DNA of 22,434 nucleotides from a virus: the IMG/VR virus record IMGVR_UViG_3300033388_004058, positions 1 to 22,434 of that record. The stretch is one strand, 5' to 3'. The number at the start of each line of letters is the position of its first letter. The stretch's first letter is position 1. The notes beneath the pieces were generated by a model, which had not been told where the DNA came from, did not search any database, and worked only from the letters and a program-made list of their open reading frames with translations. The translations under genes and the position numbers were made by a program. Positions 1 through 7,150 of this stretch are shown here, in pieces.

Positions 1-258
1 GTTAGGTCTTATTTTTTTTATAGTAACATAATCAAAATCAAAATTTTCCAATAAGGATAACTTATAAGAACTCGCCCCATCAATATCTGGGTCTTCATTA
101 TCACATATATAAACCTGTTCAATAATTGGGTCATATGTTAAATGTTTTATCACTATTGCTGTTGGACCATTTCCATCACCAAAATCTTCATAAATTGTTT
201 TACCTAACATTATATGTCTAAGTACTATCTCTAGGAAATTTGTTTCTTGTATTGCCAT
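1..258 (-). CDS. Partial CDS running off the left edge, unknown phage protein (86 codons seen)
   Basis: An open frame reads from an ATG at 258 leftward to the window edge without a stop, giving 86 codons that begin MAIQETNFLEIVLRHIMLGK. The start overlaps the stop of the upstream gene in a TAATG arrangement (shared base 258), the same tight coupling seen between other genes of this block, which is good evidence that it is real. The visible part is acidic and mixed alpha/beta in appearance, with no signal peptide, membrane segment or recognised motif. It follows a run of virion genes on the same strand, so a structural or assembly role is plausible by position only. I do not recognise the family. 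The C-terminus lies outside the window. Confidence 0.72.
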   Translation of the reverse strand, partial: MAIQETNFLEIVLRHIMLGKTIYEDFGDGNGPTAIVIKHLTYDPIIEQVYICDNEDPDIDGASSYKLSLLENFDFDYVTIKKIRPN

Positions 259-1019
259 TAAATTGTGTTTGTTAATTCTATTATTCTATCCCATACTAGT
301 TTATCTACAAATTCATCTACTAACTTTTCTTCTAATTCGTCCCAACTACCTTTTTTAAGGGTATATGCATTAAACCTTAACCCAGTACCAACAAATGAAT
401 TTGTAGATGTTATATAATTTAAAATACCATCCTTAGAGTCCCCATAACCTAAACCTAAACGACCAGAATTCAAGTAATACGCAACTAGGTTCTCAATAGT
501 ATTCAATAAATCAGTCGCATCAACAAAAGAAAGGTATTTAACCGCTACTTTAACGGCTTTCCTCCACCTAGCTGGTGCTTCAATAACAACGTTTTCCCAG
601 TAATTGTGCCATCTATCAACTACCTCATCAGTTGCTTCATCTATAGATAAATTTTTAGTTGTCATTAAATGAGTGATTACTTGTATGGTTTGAGTATCAC
701 CAGTTGGGTCTAGTTGAGGGTTTGCATAGTATTTAACAACTAAATCTTTTTCTGCGTCAGTCAAGACATCCCAACCCTTTTCATAGTGAAATAACCTAAT
801 TATTTTTTGTTTATGTTGGTAATCATCGCAAAATGTCTCACCATACTTATCAACAATATCTAACGCATCCGAAGTCACATCAACATAATCATTATCAGTT
901 GTACCAGTAGCGATAATAAATGGTGTCTTACCATTCAAATCGCTTTCGTTCCATGTATCCAAATATGCAACTGGTGTCCCACCAATGTCATAAGAATATA
1001 ATTTTAAATTATTAGCCAT
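258..1019 (-). CDS. Unrecognised protein in the virion gene block (253 aa)
   Basis: A 253-residue soluble-looking protein with no signal peptide or membrane span. The middle (about residues 75-175) is helix-rich and charged, with a Trp/His/Tyr patch (WHNYWENV, near residue 140) followed by a basic ARWRKAVKVAVKYL stretch. The N-terminal 50 residues look beta-rich and the C-terminal 25 residues are again helical and acidic. The ATG at 1019 is preceded on its strand by TATAAATATG with no Shine-Dalgarno, a context shared with other genes here. It lies 24 bases after the fibre gene 2369-1044 and overlaps the next gene by one base, so it is probably co-transcribed with fibre genes. Tail or baseplate assembly is a guess from position; I cannot name a family. 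Confidence 0.75.
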   Translation of the reverse strand: MANNLKLYSYDIGGTPVAYLDTWNESDLNGKTPFIIATGTTDNDYVDVTSDALDIVDKYGETFCDDYQHKQKIIRLFHYEKGWDVLTDAEKDLVVKYYANPQLDPTGDTQTIQVITHLMTTKNLSIDEATDEVVDRWHNYWENVVIEAPARWRKAVKVAVKYLSFVDATDLLNTIENLVAYYLNSGRLGLGYGDSKDGILNYITSTNSFVGTGLRFNAYTLKKGSWDELEEKLVDEFVDKLVWDRIIELTNTI

Positions 1020-1043
1020 ATTTATAAATATTATCTAATTCTG

Positions 1044-2369
1044 TTAAACTACGTTACTATCTAAAATACCATTAATTGAAAGAGTTCTTTCGTAAACAGT
1101 ATGGACACCACCCCCAGAAGCATCGTACTCAATTTTTATTATTGTATTATTAGTTACGTTTTCCACATCAGCTGATAAGCTAACACTATGAATTTCATTG
1201 CTAAAACTCCTAACCCTAGTTTTTGATACTCTAACCCCATCTACCGTGATATAAAAATAGTTAATATTATTAGAAACTGAATTACTCCTAGATGCGGTAA
1301 AATTTATATTATAAGTGGCTGGACCACCTAAGTTTTTAGTTGTTAATGTTATCCCATTCAAATCTACAGGTGAAGTACTAACAGTGGACGTTGTACCAGT
1401 AACGTATACAGACTGTATATCATTAGTAATACCAGTTGCTGAACCAGTTTCACCTCTTTCACCTTTAGGTCCCTTAATATTAATAATGGTTAGAGATGAA
1501 CCACCACTCTGTAAATTAATAGTTGATGTACCATTGGTTCTTCTGAATTGCATTTTAACTTTATCATTAATCGATAATGTTAATGGTGCCACAAACGTAG
1601 CTGACCCACCAAAAAGATTCTGTCTAACATATATTTGACCCTGTGTACCATCAACTTGTGCATAACCACTACCATCATCATGCATTAATCTTGTCTGAAC
1701 TTGAGACCTACTGTTTGAAGCACTACCCTCACAGGAAATAGTACCAATTAATAAATAAACACCATCTGTTTGAATTGTAACTTCTTCATTATTAACGGTG
1801 GTATTATGAGAATAATCAACATCATTTTTTCTCTGCACATCCATAGGAACATCAACCCAAGTATTGGTTACTGTACCCAAAGTACCACCACTACCATCAT
1901 ATGCATTAAAATAATTAGCACTTTGCGATGTTAATGCACTTAATGATATAGTAAGTTGAGTGTCATCACCTCTAAGTAACTCTAAGTTATCTGTATTATC
2001 ATTGTAAGTACCACCTGTAACATATATATCACTATTAGATACACCAGATAAATTAGAACCATCACCATAAAGTGTATCAGCACTTAGTGAACCAGATAAG
2101 ACCAAATTTTGATTTATCTTACCACCAAATGATTCTATAACATTAATACCTATGTTATCAATTGAGACTATTTCATTAGTATTTGAAAATAACCTCACAT
2201 CACCAGAGGTTATTTTCGATTTTAAATCTAACGAAGTTCTCAAATCTTCCATAGTAAAATCACCATTTGGTGTGAGTAATTCAGTTGTACCAGCAGAAAA
2301 TGTTGTTCCGTTTGGTGATATTAAGTCACCAATAAATTGATTTGTATTTGCACTTAAAGTTATACCCAT
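1044..2369 (-). CDS. Tail fibre protein with C1q/TNF-like domain and short collagen-like segment (441 aa)
   Basis: Probable distal fibre or receptor-binding protein of the virion. In order: an N-terminal beta-rich region (1-90), a fibre module with YGDGSNLSG (101-109) and DIYVTGGTY (114-122), a region of about 155-298 with the strand pattern and Gly/aromatic spacing of C1q/TNF-like jelly rolls (for example TWVDVPM, TDGVYLLIGTISCEG, GSATFVAPLTLSINDKV), a short Gly-X-Y stretch GPKGERGETG (300-309), and a second beta domain to the C-terminus. Collagen-like linkers and C1q-like heads both promote trimers, as expected of fibres. Its start overlaps the stop of the paralogous upstream gene by one base (TAATG), so the two are probably translationally coupled. 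The fold is assigned by pattern only. Confidence 0.82.
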   Translation of the reverse strand: MGITLSANTNQFIGDLISPNGTTFSAGTTELLTPNGDFTMEDLRTSLDLKSKITSGDVRLFSNTNEIVSIDNIGINVIESFGGKINQNLVLSGSLSADTLYGDGSNLSGVSNSDIYVTGGTYNDNTDNLELLRGDDTQLTISLSALTSQSANYFNAYDGSGGTLGTVTNTWVDVPMDVQRKNDVDYSHNTTVNNEEVTIQTDGVYLLIGTISCEGSASNSRSQVQTRLMHDDGSGYAQVDGTQGQIYVRQNLFGGSATFVAPLTLSINDKVKMQFRRTNGTSTINLQSGGSSLTIINIKGPKGERGETGSATGITNDIQSVYVTGTTSTVSTSPVDLNGITLTTKNLGGPATYNINFTASRSNSVSNNINYFYITVDGVRVSKTRVRSFSNEIHSVSLSADVENVTNNTIIKIEYDASGGGVHTVYERTLSINGILDSNVV

Positions 2370-3196
2370 TAATTTAAAAATTCTTTGTTTATTGTTATAT
2401 TTGAATCATTAGCTATGGTCACTAATGTACCACCACCTGTAAATCTGGAAATTTGTGTTTTTATTTTATCACCAGAATTAAAGAATTGTCTTATTTTTTT
2501 ACTAGCACTGTCTTGACCTTGTACACCACTTCTATGATAAGCATAGACACCACTTCTTATTATCTCAGAATAACCACTACCAGTATCCAGAACCAATCTA
2601 CTTCTAGATGTTTTTCTACCACCACTATTAATATCAATTGAGGTAGTATAATCAACACAATACCATCCATTAGTATTAAATGTTATTTCTGGCCCAGATA
2701 TACTATAATCAGAGTCGGAAACTATTACTACATCCCATATTATATCAGAATATGAAGAACCAGCCGTGGTTGTCGTACCACTTTGATAGATATCTAATAT
2801 CTGTCTCTCTTTAGTAATCCCAGTAATAATAATATTATTATTATCATTCCTAGTCAGAGTTAGTGTATCATTAGATTGATTAACAGTACCACCTGTAACG
2901 TAATAGTCTGTTGAGGTTATACCAGATAGATTAGAACCATCACCATAGTATGTACCACCAGAAAATGTTGTTGCTGAGAATGATGGTCCAGTAAGAGGCC
3001 CCGTCATTGTATCACCTGTTCGAGATACCCTATCCCAACCTATTGGTATTATATCATTTTGGGTTGTTCCAGATGTCCACATTATACCATCTGATGTATT
3101 CAAAGCTACTTCTCCCAATAATAAATCACCTGTTGAAGGTACCTTACCAGCAACATTTGAACGCTTAAAAAGTTGTTTTATTTGTCTTTTTGCCAT
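2369..3196 (-). CDS. Tail fibre protein with Mtd-like N-terminus and C1q-like head (275 aa)
   Basis: Probable fibre protein, a shorter paralogue of the next gene. Residues 20-45 hold GDLLLGEVALNTSDG, the pattern seen at the N-terminus of many phage fibres (Mtd N-terminal-like GE-x3-NT-x-DG). Residues 60-70 hold TGDTMTGPLTG, a classic fibre repeat motif. Then come YGDGSNLSG (84-92) and DYYVTGGTV (97-105), both shared with 2369-1044, and a C-terminal jelly-roll-like domain of about 130 residues (FNTNGWYCVDYTTSI, SRSRLVLDTGSGYSEI, FFNSGDKIKTQISRF). The ATG at 3196 has CATAAATATG context without a Shine-Dalgarno. Upstream lie three perfect palindromes and the terminator of the preceding gene, so this gene may begin a new transcription unit. 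Confidence 0.82.
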   Translation of the reverse strand: MAKRQIKQLFKRSNVAGKVPSTGDLLLGEVALNTSDGIMWTSGTTQNDIIPIGWDRVSRTGDTMTGPLTGPSFSATTFSGGTYYGDGSNLSGITSTDYYVTGGTVNQSNDTLTLTRNDNNNIIITGITKERQILDIYQSGTTTTAGSSYSDIIWDVVIVSDSDYSISGPEITFNTNGWYCVDYTTSIDINSGGRKTSRSRLVLDTGSGYSEIIRSGVYAYHRSGVQGQDSASKKIRQFFNSGDKIKTQISRFTGGGTLVTIANDSNITINKEFLN

Positions 3197-3217
3197 ATTT
3201 ATGACTTTTTTTTAATA

Positions 3218-3229
3218 TCCTATATAGGA
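3218..3229. promoter_or_regulatory. 12-bp perfect palindrome upstream of fibre gene
   Basis: TCCTATATAGGA is identical to its reverse complement and lies 22-33 bases upstream of the ATG at 3196. It could be a dimeric regulator site or part of a leader hairpin. The sequence shows symmetry only; function is inference. Confidence 0.4.
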
Positions 3230-3235
3230 CTTATT

Positions 3236-3255
3236 AATTGATTACGTAATCAATT
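3236..3255. promoter_or_regulatory. 20-bp perfect palindrome, possible operator
   Basis: AATTGATTACGTAATCAATT is its own reverse complement over all 20 bases, 40-59 bases upstream of the ATG at 3196. A loopless palindrome of this length suits a dimeric DNA-binding protein better than an RNA hairpin. No family of regulator can be named. Confidence 0.45.
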
Positions 3256-3276
3256 TAAAAATAAATATAATAAAAC

Positions 3277-3294
3277 ATTTATTTATAAATAAAT
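3277..3294. promoter_or_regulatory. 18-bp AT palindrome containing TATAAATA on both strands
   Basis: ATTTATTTATAAATAAAT is a perfect palindrome. It places TATAAATA, the consensus of T4 late promoters, on both the plus strand (3284-3291) and the minus strand (3280-3287). On the minus strand it lies about 84 bases upstream of the fibre gene start at 3196, so it could be a late promoter. In such AT-rich DNA the match may be chance. Confidence 0.35.
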
Positions 3295-3318
3295 ATAATA
3301 AAAAATAATAAGGTAAAT

Positions 3319-3346
3319 AAAAAAAGGAAGGTAATCCCCTTCCTTT
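3319..3346 (-). terminator. Rho-independent terminator after the 530-aa fibre gene
   Basis: AAAGGAAGG (3323-3331) and CCTTCCTTT (3338-3346) form a perfect 9-bp stem with the 6-base loop TAATCC on the plus strand. Read on the minus strand the stem is followed by a run of seven T (complement of 3319-3325, partly in the stem). It sits about 50 bases after the stop of 4987-3395, so it ends that transcript and separates it from the 3196-2369 gene. Confidence 0.88.
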
Positions 3347-3394
3347 AATAAATATGTTAAAATATTGTAAAAGTAGTAACTTACACGGTCTATC

Positions 3395-4987
3395 TCAATA
3401 TGAACCTCCATCTAGTACGTCAAATTCTGCTAACACCCTAACACCATCTGGCGTGGTAATATCAGTACTTCTAATCACAATATCATTTAGTTGTGTAACA
3501 AATGCCCTGTTAGTGTAACCCGTTGGTCCACTATATTCGGTTATATCTGGAACATTACTAGCAGTAAGACCAGTAAACCCATTCATTGCCCTAATATCAA
3601 AATTAACATCACCAGAAGTAACCCCATTACCATCTTGAATTAACAACCCAGAACCTATTGATGATGAACTAGTATCCCCAGTTGGGTTATAATTAAGTGT
3701 TATTTGATTATCTTCAATATAAAGTTGTCCAGTTGATGCAGTAATCGAATCACCAAAAACAGTTAAATTACCATGAACAACCACATCACCTGTTCCAGAA
3801 GAAGATGGTGAACCACCAGTCCCAACAATTAAACCACCAGTACCAACAAATGCAGAACCAGAAGCTGAAGTATTAATATTACTAGCTAATAAAGTATCAC
3901 TACTATCATCATATTCGAACCCAGATTCATCAGTTAATAAACCACCATTACCAACATAAACCACCCTACCTTTAGTAAGATTGGTTACTGTTAAACCACT
4001 TACGACATCAAAAGAAACAGATACATCAACATCATCATTTCTTTTAAACGTGAAGGTATTTGAATTATCATATGTACCACCTGTGACAAATGTATCATTA
4101 GTGTCTAACCCACTTAAATCAATACTTTCTTGAACACCATCATTTTTATCCAGTAATAAATTAGTTCCAGAAAGTGTACCCCCAGTAATAAATGTATTTT
4201 CAAATTGTAATGTATAAGAATTACCATCTTGATTTTTATAAGATAAGTCAATAACACCAGAATTAGTATTATCTGTAGCTGAAGTTGAAACCGTACCCCC
4301 AGTAACATAAGTATCATTAGACTCAACATATCCAGTCAATGAACCATAATTTACAATTTCTGTAGGTGATTGTCCAGTAGCATTAATTAGATATTTTGTA
4401 ATACCACTTAAAGTAGTTTCATTACTAACTATTAAATTATTAGTGACATTTAAATCATTAAAGGTATCAATAGTTTCATTAACCGAACTACCATTATCTA
4501 AACCTATAGTTAACGTATTAGGAGACCATGTTAAACCAGTAACAACAGTATCTGTAACACCAGTTACTATAACACTTGGTCTACCATTATTCAACCCTAT
4601 AGTTATTTCATCAGTACTTGGATTATACGTTGCCCCAGTTGTAAATGAATCAGTCGAATCAGCAATATCTGTGATATCAGCTAGTACAAAACCATTAGTT
4701 GTACCAGATAAAAACTTACCAGTTAAACCAACACCACTAACATCTTGATACGATGTGATTTTATTCCTTAAACGTAAATCATATAAATTAGAACCAACCT
4801 CAAAGTAGTTAGCAGTTGTACCAGTTCCAGCTGGTGTCCATTCCGATGTTGATGATGTCACACCAGAGTAAAATAATACACCATCAGCTGTATTAACAAT
4901 TGCCTCTCCAGCTTTAAGTGATGTTGCTAATGGTCTATTTACAATATCACTATTTTTAGTTATTAACTGTGTTTTTCTTGTTGCCAT
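3395..4987 (-). CDS. Long tail fibre protein with repeated VTGGT modules (530 aa)
   Basis: Probable tail fibre shaft protein. Residues 20-42 carry AGEAIVNTADG, the Mtd-like N-terminal fibre pattern also seen in 3196-2369. The shaft holds repeated beta modules: TTGATYNPSTDEITIGLNNG and VTGLTWSPNTLTIGLDNG (about 116-165), then DTYVTGGT (225-232), NTFITGGT (264-271) and DTFVTGGT (298-305). A later segment, GNLTVFGDSI with IEDNQITLNYN, is the usual fibre pattern leading to GSGLLIQDGNG. No chaperone/peptidase S74 domain is visible at the C-terminus. Upstream on its strand the start is preceded by an A-rich tract (ATAAAAATAAAAAATG) without a Shine-Dalgarno. It follows the 131-residue fibre-like gene after about 30 bases and ends at a clear terminator. 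Confidence 0.83.
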   Translation of the reverse strand: MATRKTQLITKNSDIVNRPLATSLKAGEAIVNTADGVLFYSGVTSSTSEWTPAGTGTTANYFEVGSNLYDLRLRNKITSYQDVSGVGLTGKFLSGTTNGFVLADITDIADSTDSFTTGATYNPSTDEITIGLNNGRPSVIVTGVTDTVVTGLTWSPNTLTIGLDNGSSVNETIDTFNDLNVTNNLIVSNETTLSGITKYLINATGQSPTEIVNYGSLTGYVESNDTYVTGGTVSTSATDNTNSGVIDLSYKNQDGNSYTLQFENTFITGGTLSGTNLLLDKNDGVQESIDLSGLDTNDTFVTGGTYDNSNTFTFKRNDDVDVSVSFDVVSGLTVTNLTKGRVVYVGNGGLLTDESGFEYDDSSDTLLASNINTSASGSAFVGTGGLIVGTGGSPSSSGTGDVVVHGNLTVFGDSITASTGQLYIEDNQITLNYNPTGDTSSSSIGSGLLIQDGNGVTSGDVNFDIRAMNGFTGLTASNVPDITEYSGPTGYTNRAFVTQLNDIVIRSTDITTPDGVRVLAEFDVLDGGSY

Positions 4988-5018
4988 TTTTTATTTTTAT
5001 AATAAATATTATGTTATA

Positions 5019-5414
5019 TTAATAAGTTCCACCAAATAAACAATCATCTTGTATTATTGAATTATTAGCTGTTATCTTCCTAGAATTACCTAAAGAATCA
5101 TCCCCAAAATCTATTTCTGGTGTCTTAACTTTAGTTTCTGAAACCCATAATGAGGTTGTACCACTAACCACATTTATTTCCCTAAATCTTTTTGTTTTAG
5201 AACCAATACCCAAAGATGAGTCATTTTTTGGTTCTAAATTAGTATTAAATATTGTCGCACCATCTGTTAAAAGTACTTCAGTGTCACCACTACAACTTTC
5301 AATCTTATTGGTATAAACTGCAGTACAAGCACTAACACTAGTGTCACCAGTAACTTCAACCGCCTCAATAATAAAAGTTTTATTTATATTTCCAGTATTA
5401 TTTGTACAACTCAT
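5019..5414 (-). CDS. Small fibre-like structural protein (131 aa)
   Basis: A short beta-rich protein whose middle part, SLGIGSKTKRFREINVVSG (about residues 67-85), matches the motif found in many phage fibres, where LG-x-KRF-x-I-y-v-x-G marks a strand-turn unit. The N-terminus contains several Cys (C3, C30, C41) and Thr/Val strands, and the C-terminus ends CLFGGTY, similar in spirit to the GGSY end of the next gene. The start overlaps the stop of the upstream tail gene by four bases (ATGA), indicating translational coupling. A fibre accessory or adaptor subunit is likely; the exact role is unknown. Confidence 0.7.
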   Translation of the reverse strand: MSCTNNTGNINKTFIIEAVEVTGDTSVSACTAVYTNKIESCSGDTEVLLTDGATIFNTNLEPKNDSSLGIGSKTKRFREINVVSGTTSLWVSETKVKTPEIDFGDDSLGNSRKITANNSIIQDDCLFGGTY

Positions 5415-6448
5415 ATTAGATTACCAATTAATAGAAAACTACTTGTTTTCTCCAAATTTTTTGTTATATCAATAAATATATTATCACCAGCCGTAACTAC
5501 GAATGGGGTTGTAGTTATAACACCATTTACTCTAATATCCAATCCAGTTACATCAACCATATTAATAATATCGTTAAATCTAATATCATAATCAGCCTTA
5601 AATGTTACTGAACTAATCGCTCTAGGTTTAAAAATAAAACTATAATTAACAACACTAGTTTCTTTATCAGTTGTTATCTTTATTCTAGGTTTAGGTGTAC
5701 TCTCCATAACCTCAGAAACCACGAGTGCTCTATTAACCGTTGGTGTTACCTCAAATTTATTTTCATCTAGTAAATATCCAGCTAATTTCATTTCAAATAA
5801 TTGAACATAAAACCTCCTATTTTCAAAATCATCTATCGGACTTTCATCACCAACCGATTCTAAATGAATTGGCATTGGGTGCCCGTTTGGGGCTATATAA
5901 TGTTGTCTAGAATTAAACGTTTCTTGAACCACTTTATGTAATTTATTTAAATCTCTCATTCTATTACAGAACAACCTAACCTCATACGTTACATCAACAG
6001 AAGTTGGTTGAGGTATTTTATATAAATCAATACCCTTCCTACCATTCTCCCAAGTCGGGACTTTAACGTATGTGTATGATTTATGTCCTTGAGGTATATT
6101 CCAGTTACCAGCTTGATTCGTCCCAACTTGAACATCTGGTCTCCTAACAATTGTAATAAACGGTAATTTAATATCTTTAAATTCATCTGAATGTTGCCAA
6201 GTTTTTGAAAACTCAGCCCACCTTTGTATTGTTAAGAATATTACAGGTACTTTATCTCCATCAATAGTTACATTAAAATCTTTATTAATTGATTCAATAA
6301 AAGCTTTATCCATATCTTCATAACCAACCCCCCTAGGTAAAAATGTACCTTGGTTATCAATGTCATCCAAAATTTCCTGTCTTCTATCTGGACCTACTTT
6401 ACCCTTATTAAGTTTAATATTTTTTATAAATCCCTTTGGTAACCCCAT
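5411..6448 (-). CDS. Putative tail completion / sheath-stabiliser-like protein (345 aa; distant gp15-like)
   Basis: A 345-residue protein without membrane segments. The central block (about residues 150-240) runs: strand VDVTYEVRLFCNRMRDLNKL, a helix ending VVQETFNSRQHY, then PNGHPMPIHLESVGDESP, then ENRRFYVQLFEMKLAGYLLD. This order (strand, two-protomer-like helix, target loop, strand pair) recalls T4 gp15, the tail terminator joining tail to neck, which has a comparable YEL-x-IFTRY...NDIPFKRDIKIVL...RRRIEWSLTFEVNGW layout. That is a pattern match by eye, not an alignment score. The gene sits between another neck-like protein (15 bases upstream) and a fibre-like gene (4-base overlap), which fits a tail role. 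If not gp15-like it is still most likely a virion protein. Confidence 0.6.
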   Translation of the reverse strand: MGLPKGFIKNIKLNKGKVGPDRRQEILDDIDNQGTFLPRGVGYEDMDKAFIESINKDFNVTIDGDKVPVIFLTIQRWAEFSKTWQHSDEFKDIKLPFITIVRRPDVQVGTNQAGNWNIPQGHKSYTYVKVPTWENGRKGIDLYKIPQPTSVDVTYEVRLFCNRMRDLNKLHKVVQETFNSRQHYIAPNGHPMPIHLESVGDESPIDDFENRRFYVQLFEMKLAGYLLDENKFEVTPTVNRALVVSEVMESTPKPRIKITTDKETSVVNYSFIFKPRAISSVTFKADYDIRFNDIINMVDVTGLDIRVNGVITTTPFVVTAGDNIFIDITKNLEKTSSFLLIGNLI

Positions 6449-6462
6449 ATTAATAAATATAA

Positions 6463-6981
6463 TTAAAGTCCCCTAAATTCACTAGGGTCTGTAGGTGCAC
6501 ACAAAACAGACCTAAACGCTCCTTTGTAACCCATAATGGTGTGTGCATTATCATAGTTTTTTCTACCATCATTAACAACAGAAAAATACCTAATCTCAGT
6601 TTCAGATACTGGATACCCGATATAATCACCAAAACTAATATCAGTATCCATTTCAGATAACTGTTCATCGTAAATACCAAAAGATAATTGACCATCCTCT
6701 AAATACCTTAATGAACCAGAACTTTGATTATACGCTTTATTAACTGGTGTACTCATAATTGGTATGACTCTAAGTTCAATAGGTGGAAAATATCTAATAT
6801 CATCTTTACCAGCTTCACTATAGACATCATCAGCAGCAGTTGCTTCTCTATCAACTCTATACAGTATTACCACAAAATTACCATCACCCTCAATAGCTTC
6901 CCTACCCATTTCAACTTCAAGCCTGAAATCTTCATAACCAAAAAATTTATTAATTCTAGTAATTGGGATTCGTTTATTCAT
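6463..6981 (-). CDS. Putative virion neck/tail protein (172 aa)
   Basis: A compact 172-residue protein. After a basic N-terminus (MNKRIPITRINKFFGYEDF) it has long beta strands: GNFVVILYRVD, PIELRVIPIMSTP, LEDGQLSFGIYDEQL, FGDYIGYPVSETEIRYFSVVNDG, then a C-terminal HTIMGYKGAFRSVLCAP. The beta-barrel-like arrangement with GDYIGYP resembles small head-closure or neck proteins, but I cannot match a named family. It is the first gene of the leftward block, starting at the divergent intergenic region 6982-7150, with the gp15-like gene 15 bases downstream. In T4-type phages neck genes 13, 14 and 15 cluster, so a gene-14-like role is possible; this is inference from context. Confidence 0.6.
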   Translation of the reverse strand: MNKRIPITRINKFFGYEDFRLEVEMGREAIEGDGNFVVILYRVDREATAADDVYSEAGKDDIRYFPPIELRVIPIMSTPVNKAYNQSSGSLRYLEDGQLSFGIYDEQLSEMDTDISFGDYIGYPVSETEIRYFSVVNDGRKNYDNAHTIMGYKGAFRSVLCAPTDPSEFRGL

Positions 6982-7150
6982 AACTATATTTAATTTTTTT
7001 TATGTTATTATTTAACCTAGTGTTTTTATTTGTTTTAATGTATATTTTTAGATAAATATTTGGTATATAATAAATATCATTAAAGTATTTATTTTTTATT
7101 AATAATGATTATACTTAATTAAATAACAATAAAGCTAAAAGCAAATCATT
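6982..7150. promoter_or_regulatory. Divergent intergenic region, likely promoters both ways
   Basis: This 169-base AT-rich stretch separates the leftward neck gene (start 6981) from the rightward helicase gene (GTG 7151), so it must carry or lie near promoters for both directions. A perfect TATAAT occurs on the plus strand at 7066-7071, about 80 bases before the helicase, but I see no convincing -35 element at the right distance. No terminator hairpin or small gene is visible. Assignment as promoter region is from layout rather than a clear motif. Confidence 0.4.

Noticed and set aside
1019-1026. T4 late promoter TATAAATA for the 1019-258 gene
   Set aside because: The match overlaps the start codon itself, so it cannot be an ordinary -10 element for this gene; it fits better as a start-context motif.
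1044-4987. Diversity-generating retroelement target because of Mtd-like N-termini
   Set aside because: No reverse transcriptase, no template repeat and no adenine-biased variable C-terminal repeat pair are visible; the Mtd-like N-terminal pattern is common in ordinary fibres.
6450-6695. Extra hydrophobic minus-strand ORF of 81 residues
   Set aside because: It lies inside 6981-6463 in another frame with low-complexity hydrophobic composition typical of a shadow of AT-rich coding DNA.
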